Shown here: piece after piece, positions 1-11,012 of the stretch
Position numbering within the stretch: position 1 is the first letter of the stretch
Layout: each line of letters starts with the position of its first letter
Origin: Hofstenia miamia
Lineage: Eukaryota; Xenacoelomorpha; Acoela; Hofsteniidae
Length of the DNA: 64,000 bases
Direction: 5' to 3'
Assembly: GCA_900660155.1 (NCBI GenBank)
Contig: CABFPE010000157.1
Location: 1,020,947 to 1,084,946, forward strand
Position numbers and translations under genes: made by a program
Notes under the pieces: model-generated
Told to the model about the DNA's origin: nothing
The model's database searches: none
What the model saw: the letters and a program-made list of their open reading frames with translations, nothing else

Positions 1-170
1 TCCTGGAATTTATGTATTTTGCAGTTCATGGAATGTTTAAATTAATTAGAATATGCAATTTCGTTTGGCTTGAACTTTTCTACCGACAACTGCATTAATG
101 ATGTATTCTTTTTTTAAACACATGCCTGGTATCCCTACGTCAAAGTCAGTCAAATCGAAGTTCATTTCAT
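1..170 (+). repeat. Left terminal inverted repeat of a long-TIR DNA transposon
   Basis: About 170 bp here recur as a close reverse complement at 4190-4360, including the stretch CCTGGTATCCCTACGTCAAAG. The window starts inside the repeat, so its outer end is not visible. Together with the right copy it brackets the transposase fossil at 661-3419. Confidence 0.85.
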
Positions 171-660
171 GAGTAATTTCATAAGTAGACAGAAATTTAA
201 AATTCTAAAATTAAAAACAGTTGTTAAATCTTATTTGGGTCAGGTATTTTCAATCTTCAAATTGTTGTCTTATAAGTGAAATTTGAAATTTTATTTTTAT
301 CTTTATTAGTTTAATGTATCTTGTTTAATATATATTATCTATTTGGTCTTTTCAATGTTAGAAATAGTTGTCGAATAAATATATTACTCATCATATGCCT
401 CTTTTCTAAACATAGTTATAATTACACTTAGTTTCATTTCCAAAAATAAACTAAATTTCAGTTTTACCAATCTTTAAATGATATTTCACTTTTACTTTTA
501 ATAAATACTGTCTCATTGATATTTTTAGAAGTGATGTCATTTGTTTTTTCATTATTAATTAACAACGCTTGATCCTTTCGTTGTCGTTTTCCTTAAAATT
601 AGAATTATTTGCAACTGATAATTTGAATGGAAACACGGTGTAAATCTCAGTTGTTCCTTA

Positions 661-3419
661 TTGGACATCCACTACACAAATTCTCTGGTTGAACCCTGCC
701 TAGTAACAGCGAAATATTGTGACGTTTATTTTACTTTGAAACCGAAATATTGTAATGGCAGAGGTATTGAATATATATGGGAATGTGCTAAGATACAAAC
801 TCAAGAAAAGCGGAACGTGCAAAGAAAACTAAAATCAGTTACGATGAAGTACAAAAATAATAGAAAATCATCAAAACGAACAACGAAAGATTTCTCTTCT
901 TACCTCATCGAACTAAATCAGCTTTTTTACATTGCCCATTACAGTGCTGATAAACTCATTAAAATTGAGGAAGATCGCAAATTTTTAAATTATCAACGTA
1001 AGCAGCAGTGTATGGTAATGGGACCTAGTGATGTTCACGAAGTGAAGAAAGAAAAGAAGATTACACAAAGACAGAGTGAGAAACAGCGCCGAGAGGAACG
1101 TGAAGTTGAGCGACAGAAGGCTGCGATGGCTACCGTCGAATGCAGTAGTGAATCTTCGGCCAAAGTGGTTGAAGATGACTCAAGACCTTCTGTTGTCCTT
1201 GCTCGAACAAACATTACTTCACGTCGAGCAGATCATGTTATCAAAATTATTGCTGAATCTGTGGGGTTATCCACGTCTTCGTATTCCACGCTACATCGCT
1301 CATGAGTTTCAAACTACTGTTGAAAGAAATAATGCTGCTTTAGTCTTGCATTGGGATGGAAAAATAATGGCCGGCATCATCAGAAAAAGAGAACGAGTGC
1401 ACCGTTTAGCCTTGGTTCTAACGAGTCATCAACTGCTTTATCCGAAAATTGTAACGAGTCATGCATCCCTTCCGGTTCAGGTGAAGCAATGGCCAGTAAA
1501 GCAATGGACGTGTTGAGTGATTGGAATATAACTGATCGAATTGTTCCTTATCATTTGATACTACTTTGTCAAACACCGGTCTACGAAAAGGATGTTGTGC
1601 ATTGTTGGAAAAGCGTATTGGACGTCCACTGCTACATTTGGCCTGCCGACACCACGTAATGGAATTAATATTGTCAGCCGCTTTCAATATGATGATGGGT
1701 ACCTCAATCGGATATCCAACTTTTTAAGAGATTCCGAGACTCTTGGAATTCCATCAATCAAGAAACAGTATATGTTTTTACCGATCCGCGACTAAACGAA
1801 CCACAAGTGAACGAATGGAAGCTTGCCACAATAGCAAGTATGCAGAATATAAAATCATTTGCGCGAGATGATTATAAAGAATTTGCGGAACTTATTCTTG
1901 CTGTCGCCAACGGTGAGACTCCTGCTTCGTTTCGTCATCCCGGAGCCTATCATTATGCAAGATGGATGGCAAAGGCAATTTATATAATTAAAATATCATT
2001 CTTTTGTCATAAATTCAAGTTGACAAAAAGCGAAAACAAATCAATAATTGAACTTGTGCTATTTATAGTGTTAATATATGGTCGTAATTGGGTGTCTGCT
2101 TCACAACCGGATGAAGCTGCTGTTGGTGATCTATCTCTTATGAGAGATTTATACGACTATCGTTCTATCAATCCAATTATTTCCAATGCAACTGTGGATG
2201 TGTTTGGAAGACATTTATGGTACCTGGGTACAGATATTATTGGACTTGCTATATTTAGCCGCTCACTTTCCAATGCCGACAAAGACTATATAGTATCAGA
2301 AATGAAGAAAGAGAAACCAGAGTTGAACAAAAGGAAATTGATACCCTCCTGAGAAACTTTGTTCCACCTTCGTATTGAAGATCTGTGCTCAAAAGAATCG
2401 CTTAATTTATTTGATATTCTTCACATCTCAAAGCAATTTTTGGATTATCCAGCTTGTGAATGGAAAACCAACACATCTTACAAAAAAGAATTGGAAACTG
2501 TGTTAAAGCTTAGTGTTGTAAATGATTCTGCTGAACGTGCAATCAAGTTGATTACTGATTTCAATTCCGAATTAACTAACGACGAGATTCAGAAACAGGC
2601 TTTACTACAGTGCGTGGAGCGAGATCGACAAGGTGCTATTTAGTAATTAATAACAGAAACAGCAGCTGTTATTGATATATANGTCAACGGTGAGACTCCT
2701 GCTTCGTTTCATCATCCCGGAGCCTATCATTATGCAAGATGGATGGCAAAGGCAATTTATATAATTAAAATATCATTTTTTGTCATAAATTCAAGGTGAC
2801 AGAAAGCGAAAACAAATCAATAATTGTACTTGTGCTATTTATAGTGTTAATATATGGTCGTAATTGGGTGTCTGCTTCACAACCGGATGAAGCTGCTGTT
2901 GGTGATCTTTCTCTTATGAGAGATTTATACGACTATCGTTCTATTAATCCAATTATTTCCAATGAAACTGTGGATGTGTTTGGAAGACATTTATGGTACC
3001 TGGGTACAGATATTATTGGACTTGCTATATTTAGCCGCTCACTTTCCAATGCCGACAAAGACTATATATTATCAGAAATGAAGAAAGAGAAACCAGAGTT
3101 GAACAAAAGGAAATGGATACCCTCCAGAGAAACTTTGTTCCACCTTCGTATTGAAGATCTGTGCTCAAAAGAATCGCTTAATTTATTTGATATTCTTCAC
3201 ATCTCAAAGCAATTTTTGGATTATCCAGCTTGTGAATGGAAAACCAACACATCTTACAAAAAAGAATTGGAAACTGTGTTAAAGCTTAGTGTTGTAAATG
3301 ATTCTGCTGAACGTGCAATCAAGTTGATTACTGATTTCAATTCCGAATTAACTAACGACGAGATTCAGAAACAGGCTTTACTACAGTGCGTGGAGCGAGA
3401 TCGACAAGGTGCTATTTAG
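661..3419 (+). pseudogene. Transposase fossil of an unclassified RNase H-like (DDE/CxxH) DNA transposon family
   Basis: The reading frame is broken several times, but family landmarks follow in order. There is a basic coiled-coil-like stretch at 1040-1130, then HWDGK around 1345-1365 (likely first catalytic Asp). A CRHHVMEL motif (C-x-x-H type) follows at 1643-1665, FKRFRDSW around 1720, and the block HPGAYHYARWMAKAIY at about 1935-1985. The C-terminal block contains NDSAER and is intact in the second copy (2796-3419, 207 codons). I know this protein type as a repeated uncharacterised transposase-like family of invertebrates, but I cannot assign a named superfamily; hAT- or P-like relatives are possible. 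At least four frame changes separate the blocks, so it is inactive. It lies between inverted repeats at 1-170 and 4190-4360. The region 1907-2681 is repeated at 2684-3457 across an N. Confidence 0.75.
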
Positions 3420-3457
3420 TAATTAATAACAGAAACAGCAGCTGTTATTGATATATA
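2684..3457 (+). repeat. Direct duplicate of 1907-2681 joined at an N
   Basis: About 774 bp of the transposase C-terminal half occur twice in tandem with a single N (2682) at the junction. The copies differ by roughly ten substitutions and one indel. The second copy keeps an open frame where the first has a stop. This may be an allelic or unmerged contig overlap rather than a real duplication. Confidence 0.9.
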
Positions 3458-4189
3458 CAGTAGATGTATAATGTAATATGCAATCAATCATCTTGGTTGG
3501 TCTTTTACTTTTTATCATAAAATATATAATGCATATTGCTTAAAAATAATATAAAAAAACTTATCACAAAGAAAAATGAAAATTATTTGTGTTTTTTATG
3601 ACATATTATTCAAAGCGAATTTATAACAAAACTAATTTATAGCAAAACAAATTTTAAAGAAAATTATTTAAGCAGAATAACTAATAAAAATATTGAATGA
3701 CTATTACTAGAGTCGAGTCGAAACGCAAAATGACAGAGCGATACTTTATAAGATTCTAGATCTTACAATTTTGCATACTGACAACTATACAAAATGATGT
3801 GAAGCTGACAAAATGGCGAAGCCACGGGAGAGCACAAGGGAGCTAAGCCATTTCAATTTATACTCAAAAATTTGTCATTGATTTCTTGCGCAATGCATAT
3901 AATTTTTAAGAGCCGTTACACCTCTCAAACAACCCATTTTTGACAGAAACCAAAAAACCAAATCGTCGCAAACTGACGCTTAAATTNTTTTAACAAGTGT
4001 TATTAATTATAAAATTGTATCGTTAATGCAGTGGTCCATAAAGACAATTAAAAATATTAATAGCCATAAAAAGATAATGTGCAACAATTGAACTTATATA
4101 CATGTATATTCATAAAATTTCGACCCCTATGCGACATATTTGACCCCCTTAAAATTTGAGTTGGCGAAGCCAATATCTACACTACTCAT

Positions 4190-4360
4190 GAAATGAACTT
4201 TCATTTGACTGACTTTGACGTAGGGATACCAGGCATGTGTTTTAAAAAAAGAATACATCATTAATGCAGTTGTCGGTAGAAAAGTTCAAGCCAAACGAAA
4301 TTGCATATTCTAATTAATGTTTACATTCTGTGAACTACAAAATCCTTAAATTCCAGGAAA
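4190..4360 (-). repeat. Right terminal inverted repeat of the long-TIR transposon
   Basis: It is the reverse complement of 1-170 with few mismatches. The similarity reaches the last base comparable with the window start, so the repeat may continue to about 4688. There the sequence reads GGGTGATT (as reverse complement) against a (TA)n tract, which looks like a terminus at a TA target. Confidence 0.85.
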
Positions 4361-4685
4361 TATTTGAAAATGCAATCTTTAAAGGCACCTAGAGAGCAAA
4401 CCAGACGGTTCATTTGATAATATGAGACATTCATAGAATAGCAGAGAATTGCTATAATCGATGATGATAATTAAAAAACGACCTTGCAAAGGATTTTTAA
4501 GACAGGACCAAAATTTGACGATTTTTTTGCAATTTTTGGAAAATTTTAAAACTTTAACACCTTTGCGCTACCTCTAAACGTTGACCGTTTGGGGTAAAAT
4601 TTCATATTTAGAAGTTTCTCATCAAGCCTCACCAGAAAAGCAATGAGCACCTAAACATTTCAAAATTTCGATTTTTTTAATCACC

Positions 4686-4688
<3 letters not shown>
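4361..4688. other. Probable outer part of the right TIR, no gene
   Basis: No ORF is present. The segment ends abruptly at a (TA)n tract with a TIR-like end. It could be the continuation of the right TIR, whose partner would lie left of the window, or a separate repeat. Confidence 0.35.

Positions 4689-4719
<31 letters not shown>
4689..4719. repeat. (TA)n microsatellite
   Basis: Uninterrupted TA dinucleotides directly abut the presumed transposon end at 4688. Confidence 0.95.
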
Positions 4720-4722
<3 letters not shown>

Positions 4723-5496
4723 GACAAAATTTAACTGCCAATTTCCAATCAACTGAAGACCTGTGAAGTAGATTATTGCATGTAAGAATAGCTTAATAAA
4801 TTGAATTACAACAAGAGCATATTTATATTCTGTTAGTCTTTTATCCAAGCATTTTTTTAAATTTAACTATATATGAAATTTTTTTCAACAAAAACCTTCA
4901 ACTTTTCGGTTATCTTTTACAACATTGTAATAGTATTTGTCGTAAAACCAACTACAAAAATGAGTAACTATCACTTACACATATATAACAATTGAATACG
5001 TCTGAATTTTAATAGCATCCTTGATTTTTTATTTTTAGCATTATTGTGCAGCTTGATACACAATTATTATAATGCTGCTGAATAGTTTTTTATTATATAC
5101 ATCCAACTAAAAATTTTGTTTTTTAATAAAAATTGGCTTGTTGAGGTATTACAGTATATGTTAGGAGTTTGGTCCTATTTAAAATGGCACGCAAAGTACT
5201 AGATTTTTTCTAAAGAAATTTGACAAGGTCTTCCCGGATTTTATGTAAAATGTTGTTAATTTCTCTTTACTAGAACAATTTATGTAATAATTTAAAGAAA
5301 ATGCTTTTTCCTGCATATGCACATCCAAAGAATATAAACTTTAAAATAAGAGCTTGTTAAAACAGATAAAATGCTTGCCTTTTAGCTTATTATTCTTTAA
5401 ATATATGCTGTAATGTGGTAATTGTTTAAGCAAGCACGCTTGGCTTGAATTGTTTCCGTATTTAATCAATCACGTTTATTCATTTAGGGTCTAGAC
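4720..5496. other. AT-rich DNA, nothing recognised
   Basis: No ORF, exon or repeat end is seen in this stretch. Confidence 0.5.
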
Positions 5497-6172
5497 TAGT
5501 GCTGTGCGCCCGACCTACTTTAACCGGATTAACCGGATTGCTTCTTAACTTAACTGGATTTTAACCGGATCTTTAAAAATTAGCGCTGGCTTGGTTACAT
5601 CCATCTATGCTGCATCTATATTTAATTCTTACATGTCGAAATCAAATTGGTCTATTTCTATGTGTTAACATCCAACTGACGTTCAATATCATATCATTTA
5701 TCTATTTTTCAATTTTAAGGAATTTTACGGCATATTCTCGTCTCTTAATAGGCTATATTATACCTATATCTACATTATGAAGTAAGCATTATTGAGAATG
5801 ATGAAGAAAATATCTACTCAAAAGATGTTTATAAATAAGAATTAAATATTAAATTTAGAATTTTATGAATAAATTGAATAAGTCTAGTCTATATAGCAAC
5901 ATCAAGCCGAATTTAAGCGTTTTGGAATTGATGTATCCTTTTCCCACAAATTCAATATTTTTTAAAATGGTGCAAGAATTATTGCAATTCTAGAATTTAA
6001 AAGGCGAAAATGTAGAATGGGACTAGAATTAAAATAGGAATTTTTGCACCCTTTCCCACAATTTCTATTGTTTTCTAACACCGTAATCATTGTAATCAAT
6101 AAAGTTTGAAAACCAAAGATAGAAATACTTAACCGGATTTTAACCTGATTAACCGGCTTTTGGTGTACATTA
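5497..6172. mobile_element. Decayed hAT-type MITE with TTAACCGGAT words
   Basis: It starts TAGTGCTGTGCGCC and ends with a weak inverse, GGTGTACATTA (about 7 of 11 positions). Variants of TTAACCGGATT recur at 5519-5570 and again at 6129-6156, near the two ends, around an AT-rich core without ORF. No target duplication survives. The design matches the better preserved elements at 31062, 35744 and 43815. Confidence 0.5.
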
Positions 6173-6383
6173 AAACTATAAATATTTTTAGGATGTTAGT
6201 ACTTAGTTGATTATTCATTAATTGCTCTTTATTTTTGTACTTAATGTAAAGAGCCTCCATTATTTTTAATTCTTTGGTTCTTTTTAAAATTTTAAAATTT
6301 GTTAGACTTGGTTGATGTTTGTGGAGAAATATTTCCGATTTTAGATGATTTATTAAAAATGAAAACGTTTAACATGTGCTGTG

Positions 6384-6386
<3 letters not shown>

Positions 6387-6416
<30 letters not shown>
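6387..6416. repeat. (TA)n microsatellite
   Basis: Pure TA run. Confidence 0.95.
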
Positions 6417-6418
<2 letters not shown>

Positions 6419-6536
6419 TTATGAGGTAATATAAGAATGCAAATTTACATTTTTGCCGGCCCAAACTGGCCGGAAAGACTAAGTCATTCACCGACCCCTT
6501 TCCGGGCCTAATTATTTCTTGTCGGATCCAACTATG

Positions 6537-6573
<37 letters not shown>
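6537..6573. repeat. (TA)n tract on the left flank of a mariner
   Basis: An almost pure TA run that stops exactly where the mariner TIR begins. Confidence 0.9.
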
Positions 6574-7453
6574 GGGTTCGTGAGATAAATTAACACATAA
6601 AATATCTATGATAAAAAATTGCCAAATTGTCAAAGGCAGAAAAAATCATTAAAAAATCACATTTTAGTTAATTCCACGCAAGCAATGAGTTCAGAGTAAC
6701 ACATCAAACCACCATCATCAGTGGAATTTGCGCCGAACATACTGCAAAAGAGATAGATGATTTCAATGATATTCCGTCGAGAACTATGTGCAATATCAAA
6801 CAAAGATATGAGAAGGAAATGAATGCTAGAATCTGTTCAACTGCCAATCCCCCTGCTTGACAGCATCACTGTGGATGCAATGATGCCCATAGTGAAGACA
6901 TTGTCGCCATTGTGCAAGAAGTCATTGAAATCAATGAGTCGATGTCCAGGAAGTTAGAGATGTGACATTTTGATTCTTCGAATTTGTAATGAAGATCATT
7001 GCTACAGGTCTGATGTTTTGCGCTGAGGTCAATTTTTTCACAAGACCACGCAAAGGAGATAGGAAAAGGCAAATATGGTTGCAGGATAATGTTGCTGAGT
7101 ATTGAGAAAAGGATGTTTTGGCCACCAAATTCACAGATTGCAACCTGTTTGATTACTTTTTATGTGGCGTTTGTGAAATCAATAAGCACTGCCATGAAGA
7201 TATCGAGTTCTTGAAGTTGATGGTGTCACAAATATTGACCAATCTTAGAATAGATGTTGTGGCGAAAGCTTGGGAGGGATTTAGCCATCGTCTAGAAGCC
7301 AGATAGAAGATAAAGGCGGTTTTTTGGAACAAATTGACACTAATAGACATATTTATGGAATTGTTTCACATTTTGGTATCGCACTTACACTACATTTTTT
7401 GTTGCAATTGTTTTTATGTGTTATTGTTAGTTTTGCCAATTTATCCACGCACA

Positions 7454-7456
<3 letters not shown>
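6574..7456 (+). mobile_element. Internally deleted mariner-family fossil between two (TA)n tracts
   Basis: The ends GTGAGATAAATT (left) and, as reverse complement, GCGTGGATAAATT (right) form degenerate TIRs. Pieces of a mariner transposase can be read in order on the + strand in different frames. They are an N-terminal HTH-type stretch with KQRYEKEMN around 6800, DIVAIVQEVIEINESMSRK at about 6898-6955, then WPPNS followed by FDYFLCGVCE at 7117-7165. The C-terminal AWEGFSHRLEAR is at 7270-7305. About 400 bp of the catalytic region seem to be missing compared with a usual 1.3 kb mariner. It is inactive. Confidence 0.75.

Positions 7457-7510
<54 letters not shown>
7457..7510. repeat. (TA)n tract on the right flank of the mariner
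   Basis: A run of 27 TA units. With the tract at 6537-6573 it suggests insertion into, or expansion of, the TA target. Confidence 0.95.
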
Positions 7511-7514
<4 letters not shown>

Positions 7515-9941
7515 TTTTTATATTATATTTATAATATATTATATTGTTTGTTAAACAACAATATCTCTAATATCATTGCATTTCAGTCCGGGACAAAATT
7601 TTTTGGAAACTGAAAAATGAAACACAGTAGATAGTATCCTGAACAAGAATGTGTGGTAAAGTAGGCCTCTAATATGCACATACAAATTTTAAAATATATG
7701 CCTTTAAATATTTATAAAACCTAATATAAACTGTTTCCTTAGCAATAAAATTTGTCATTAATACATTTAACTTTTGTTTTTGGTAAGCCTCAAACGAATT
7801 ATTTACATAGTTTGAGCATTAATAGAATAAAGAATTTTAATCAGTGAAGCTTAACTAAAAGTTTTCTAAAAACAAAATTCACTAATAAGTAAATTGGGGT
7901 CATATCGATTTTAAACCAAATATATCAAATTTTCTAATATCAGTCAGGTGAGTCATTCGCTACTAATCTATTTAATGCATTTCATTATATCATTTTAATG
8001 AATAATGTGTATTTTCTATTCCTAATACAATGCAGTTTTTAATAATAGTGCATTCAACTAAATATGTACTAAATAATTTCTCCTCTAGTGAAAAGAATCA
8101 AAGAATAAATTTTATTACAGCTATAGTGTGAGAACCCACAATGGAATACACAAAATATATTGGGAAAATTACAGTATTATATTAAAAATAGAAGTGTCAC
8201 TGGATCAGGTATTTTGAGCCTTCTGACAAGCTAACCAAATACAATTTTGAAATAATGTAGTGAATGAACAAACAATAATATAAAATTGAAATGTAGCTTA
8301 AATGCTCGTAAAATATAATATTCAGTTTTTATATTTGGTGAATGACTAATGGTAACCCGGGCGTATATCTTAACATGAAACTAAAATGCAATAATTTTGG
8401 ACTATTTAATCTTTTCATCAATGAAAACTGATATTTGATTATTAGCTAAATAAAGGATGTACCAAAATAGTGTACTTGTAATTATGCTTGTTAGCTGTGA
8501 TGTAAAACGACGGGTCTAATGAACCTCTTATTAAGATTTCTGCACTTAGAAATACATTCAAGAAATAGTTTAATTCTAAAATTTTGAATAATTGCAGATT
8601 TCCAATAACAAATCATGCTTCCATCACTAGCTGGGAATGTTTGCTTAAAAATTATGAAAATTTTATTGCTATGTCAATTGCAGATTGCCGCTTGATTAAA
8701 CCTCATACATATTTCATTCGCTGTTGTAAGCCTCTATGCACCTGCATTCACTTCCAACTTACAGGATGCGATGCAAACCATCAATTCTCAGTATTGAACA
8801 AAATCAATGATCATCCGCTGTTTAAAATATTAACATCAATTTGTGAGGGACGATGTAACACCCAGATGAATTCTTTCCATGTATTTTGACTTTCTCACAA
8901 TACTAAAAAATGCTTCGCATACATTTTTATGCATGCGTAAAAATATTGTTTGAATTTCACTGTACGGATATTTTGTTGAATCAAAATTGAAATTTAGAAA
9001 TGTGAATTGCATAAAAATATTACATTCCTATGCTTAATTTTTTTTGTTGCCTAACTAATTTATAAATTTAATAATATTAAATGTCTATTAAATTACAACA
9101 TTTATGTTTAAATAAGCTTATTAAACAAAACGAGCTGTAGGTACACTCAACGTTCCTAGCATCGGATTCTCTGTATTCTTTTCAATTTTGAAAAAGTAGT
9201 ATTTTTCTCTTTCAACTTCTCTATTTCATTAAAATTATGTTGAGTTTTGATATTACATTTTACTTGTAGAAATTTTTTTAAACAAGAAAAAAAACAACAT
9301 ACAATGAGACTTTTCCTAGAATCCCACTTTGTTGGTAATGAAATTAGAAAACATTGTATGTTGTCATATGGCAACACTATCAACTAACACTACATTTTGT
9401 TCAATTCTATAAAATAGATATGCATAGAATTGCTACATTTATAGTACATGTTGCAATCCATTATCATTTTAATTTTCACTAGAAGTAATTCATATTTCCT
9501 TCCCTGACATTTTCAATATTCAGATCGAAATGAAGTTCAAATAGTTCAGTTTTTTATATTATATCAGAACTGAACAAGTCTCGAAATATGAGATATATTT
9601 CTTTTCTACCTGTTGAATCTCAAAAAGCATTACTCAAAAATTTGTATGGCTCTATTTACCATCCAAACTAGATCTAGAAGTTAATTTATTTTAAAATGTT
9701 CACCCCAAGCATATGCGGAATCTGGTCTGACAGTGACATTGTTAAAATGTTTAAGTCAACTATTGACACACGAAAATTTAAGGTAGTTATTTTCTGTATT
9801 TCAAATATTTATTTTTATAAGGAATATGAAATTAGTTTTCACACAGTTTTATAACTCAGTTTCCAACATGCAAATGTAAAGATACATCCAACAATTCAGA
9901 AATTAACCAGAACTTAAATCAGGGTTAAGTCCTTTGTAGCA
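7511..9941. other. AT-rich DNA without a supported gene
   Basis: Only one long open stretch is present, at 8584-8889 (101 codons, cysteine-rich, no ATG at its start, no recognised family). I see no splice-supported exon or transposon end. Confidence 0.5.
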
Positions 9942-10314
9942 ATGAACTATAACAACTCCTCTGCTGGAATTCGTTTAGGTATGTCAAAGTTAGCAATATT
10001 TTTATTTATTATTGCAATTAGATCGATTGTATTTTTTAATACAGCAGAAATTGCACATGATTTTAATCCCTTGTTTGCCAAAGGCCTTAATTTAAAGAAT
10101 ATAAATGGATAAAATCGTTGATGGACTTACGGAAAAAATACAAGAAGGCATTAACTGTTATGGTGATTGTATCAGGATTTGGGATAAATTTTTCAATAAG
10201 AAATATACATTTATTAGGGCGATTATAAACTCAATTTGGCTAGCCCGTATATACAGAAGGCTAGAAGAGACAAATCTTCCTGAAACGATAGGTAACCCCT
10301 CCTGCCCAATATAA
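9942..10314 (+). pseudogene. Candidate small two-exon gene or pseudogene, unrecognised
   Basis: An ATG at 9942 opens 12 codons and one base up to a good donor (TTTAG/GTATGT, 9978/9979). A pyrimidine-rich acceptor (TTTTTTAATACAG) at 10044 would give a 66 bp intron. The spliced frame reads on through AEIAHDFNPLFAKGLNLK to a stop near 10110. A second frame starts at ATG 10105 and continues for 69 codons (MDKIVDGLTEKIQEGINCYG at its start). It has a donor-like GATAG/GTAACC at about 10294, and an AATAAA lies just after its stop. The two frames abut as if one frameshift separated them. No family is recognised. It could equally be chance ORFs. Confidence 0.3.
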
Positions 10315-11012
10315 ATAAAAACGAAATCAGCATGTAATATTTTTTATTTCAATTCTTGTAACTTTGCCCTCAATAATATTATGAAATGCATTTCTAAGTT
10401 ATTAAATGCGGTCAATTTCCAAGAAAGCGGAATCTTGTTGTTCCCTGAGTATTTACTCTTGCAAAAAGGCTTATCATTTAAGTTTTTTCCAAAACTAACC
10501 ATACTTCTGGCTGATGGCAGACCTTCCTTGAAGAGAACGTAGAGTCAGTTACACGTATTGATATAGGAACAATTGTGATGAATATTTGTTGTGCATGTAT
10601 TCTTGACAAAATGACGATTTTGAAGTCAATTTTTACTGTCCATTTCAAATTAATCGTGCTAATGATAATCATCATTGTTGTTATAGGAAATGAAATTTTG
10701 GATTGCTCGGTCAATCAAAATCAGTAAACTAACATCATTATATAAAAAAACGAAAAGAGTTGTTTAAACAATTGCTTAAAGATATGAGGGAATCTTAGTG
10801 TGATGAGTTGGAAATGTTTTTCACAACACACATGTGATGGTGTGTCCATTGCATTACTTAGCTGTTATAATCACTAGCTAGACATGTCTGCAATGGCGTA
10901 ATAATTATATTGATTACTTGCCATCTATGGCCATTGAAACAATGACAATATATAATATTAATCCTATTTAATATTTACTAGATCATGATTATATATATAT
11001 TTTATGACTGTC
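10315..11012. other. AT-rich DNA, nothing recognised
   Basis: There is no ORF with family resemblance on either strand. Confidence 0.5.

Noticed and set aside
1418-1687. Minus-strand ORF of 89 codons
   Set aside because: Antisense shadow of the transposase fossil, no motif of its own.
6369-6596. Minus-strand ORF rich in Ile-Tyr
   Set aside because: It is a translation of TA microsatellites. The same holds for ORFs at 7324-7554, 24677-24880, 34160-34447 and 59783-60010.
8584-8889. 101-codon cysteine-rich ORF
   Set aside because: No ATG, no clear splice sites and no family resemblance; not strong enough to call a gene.
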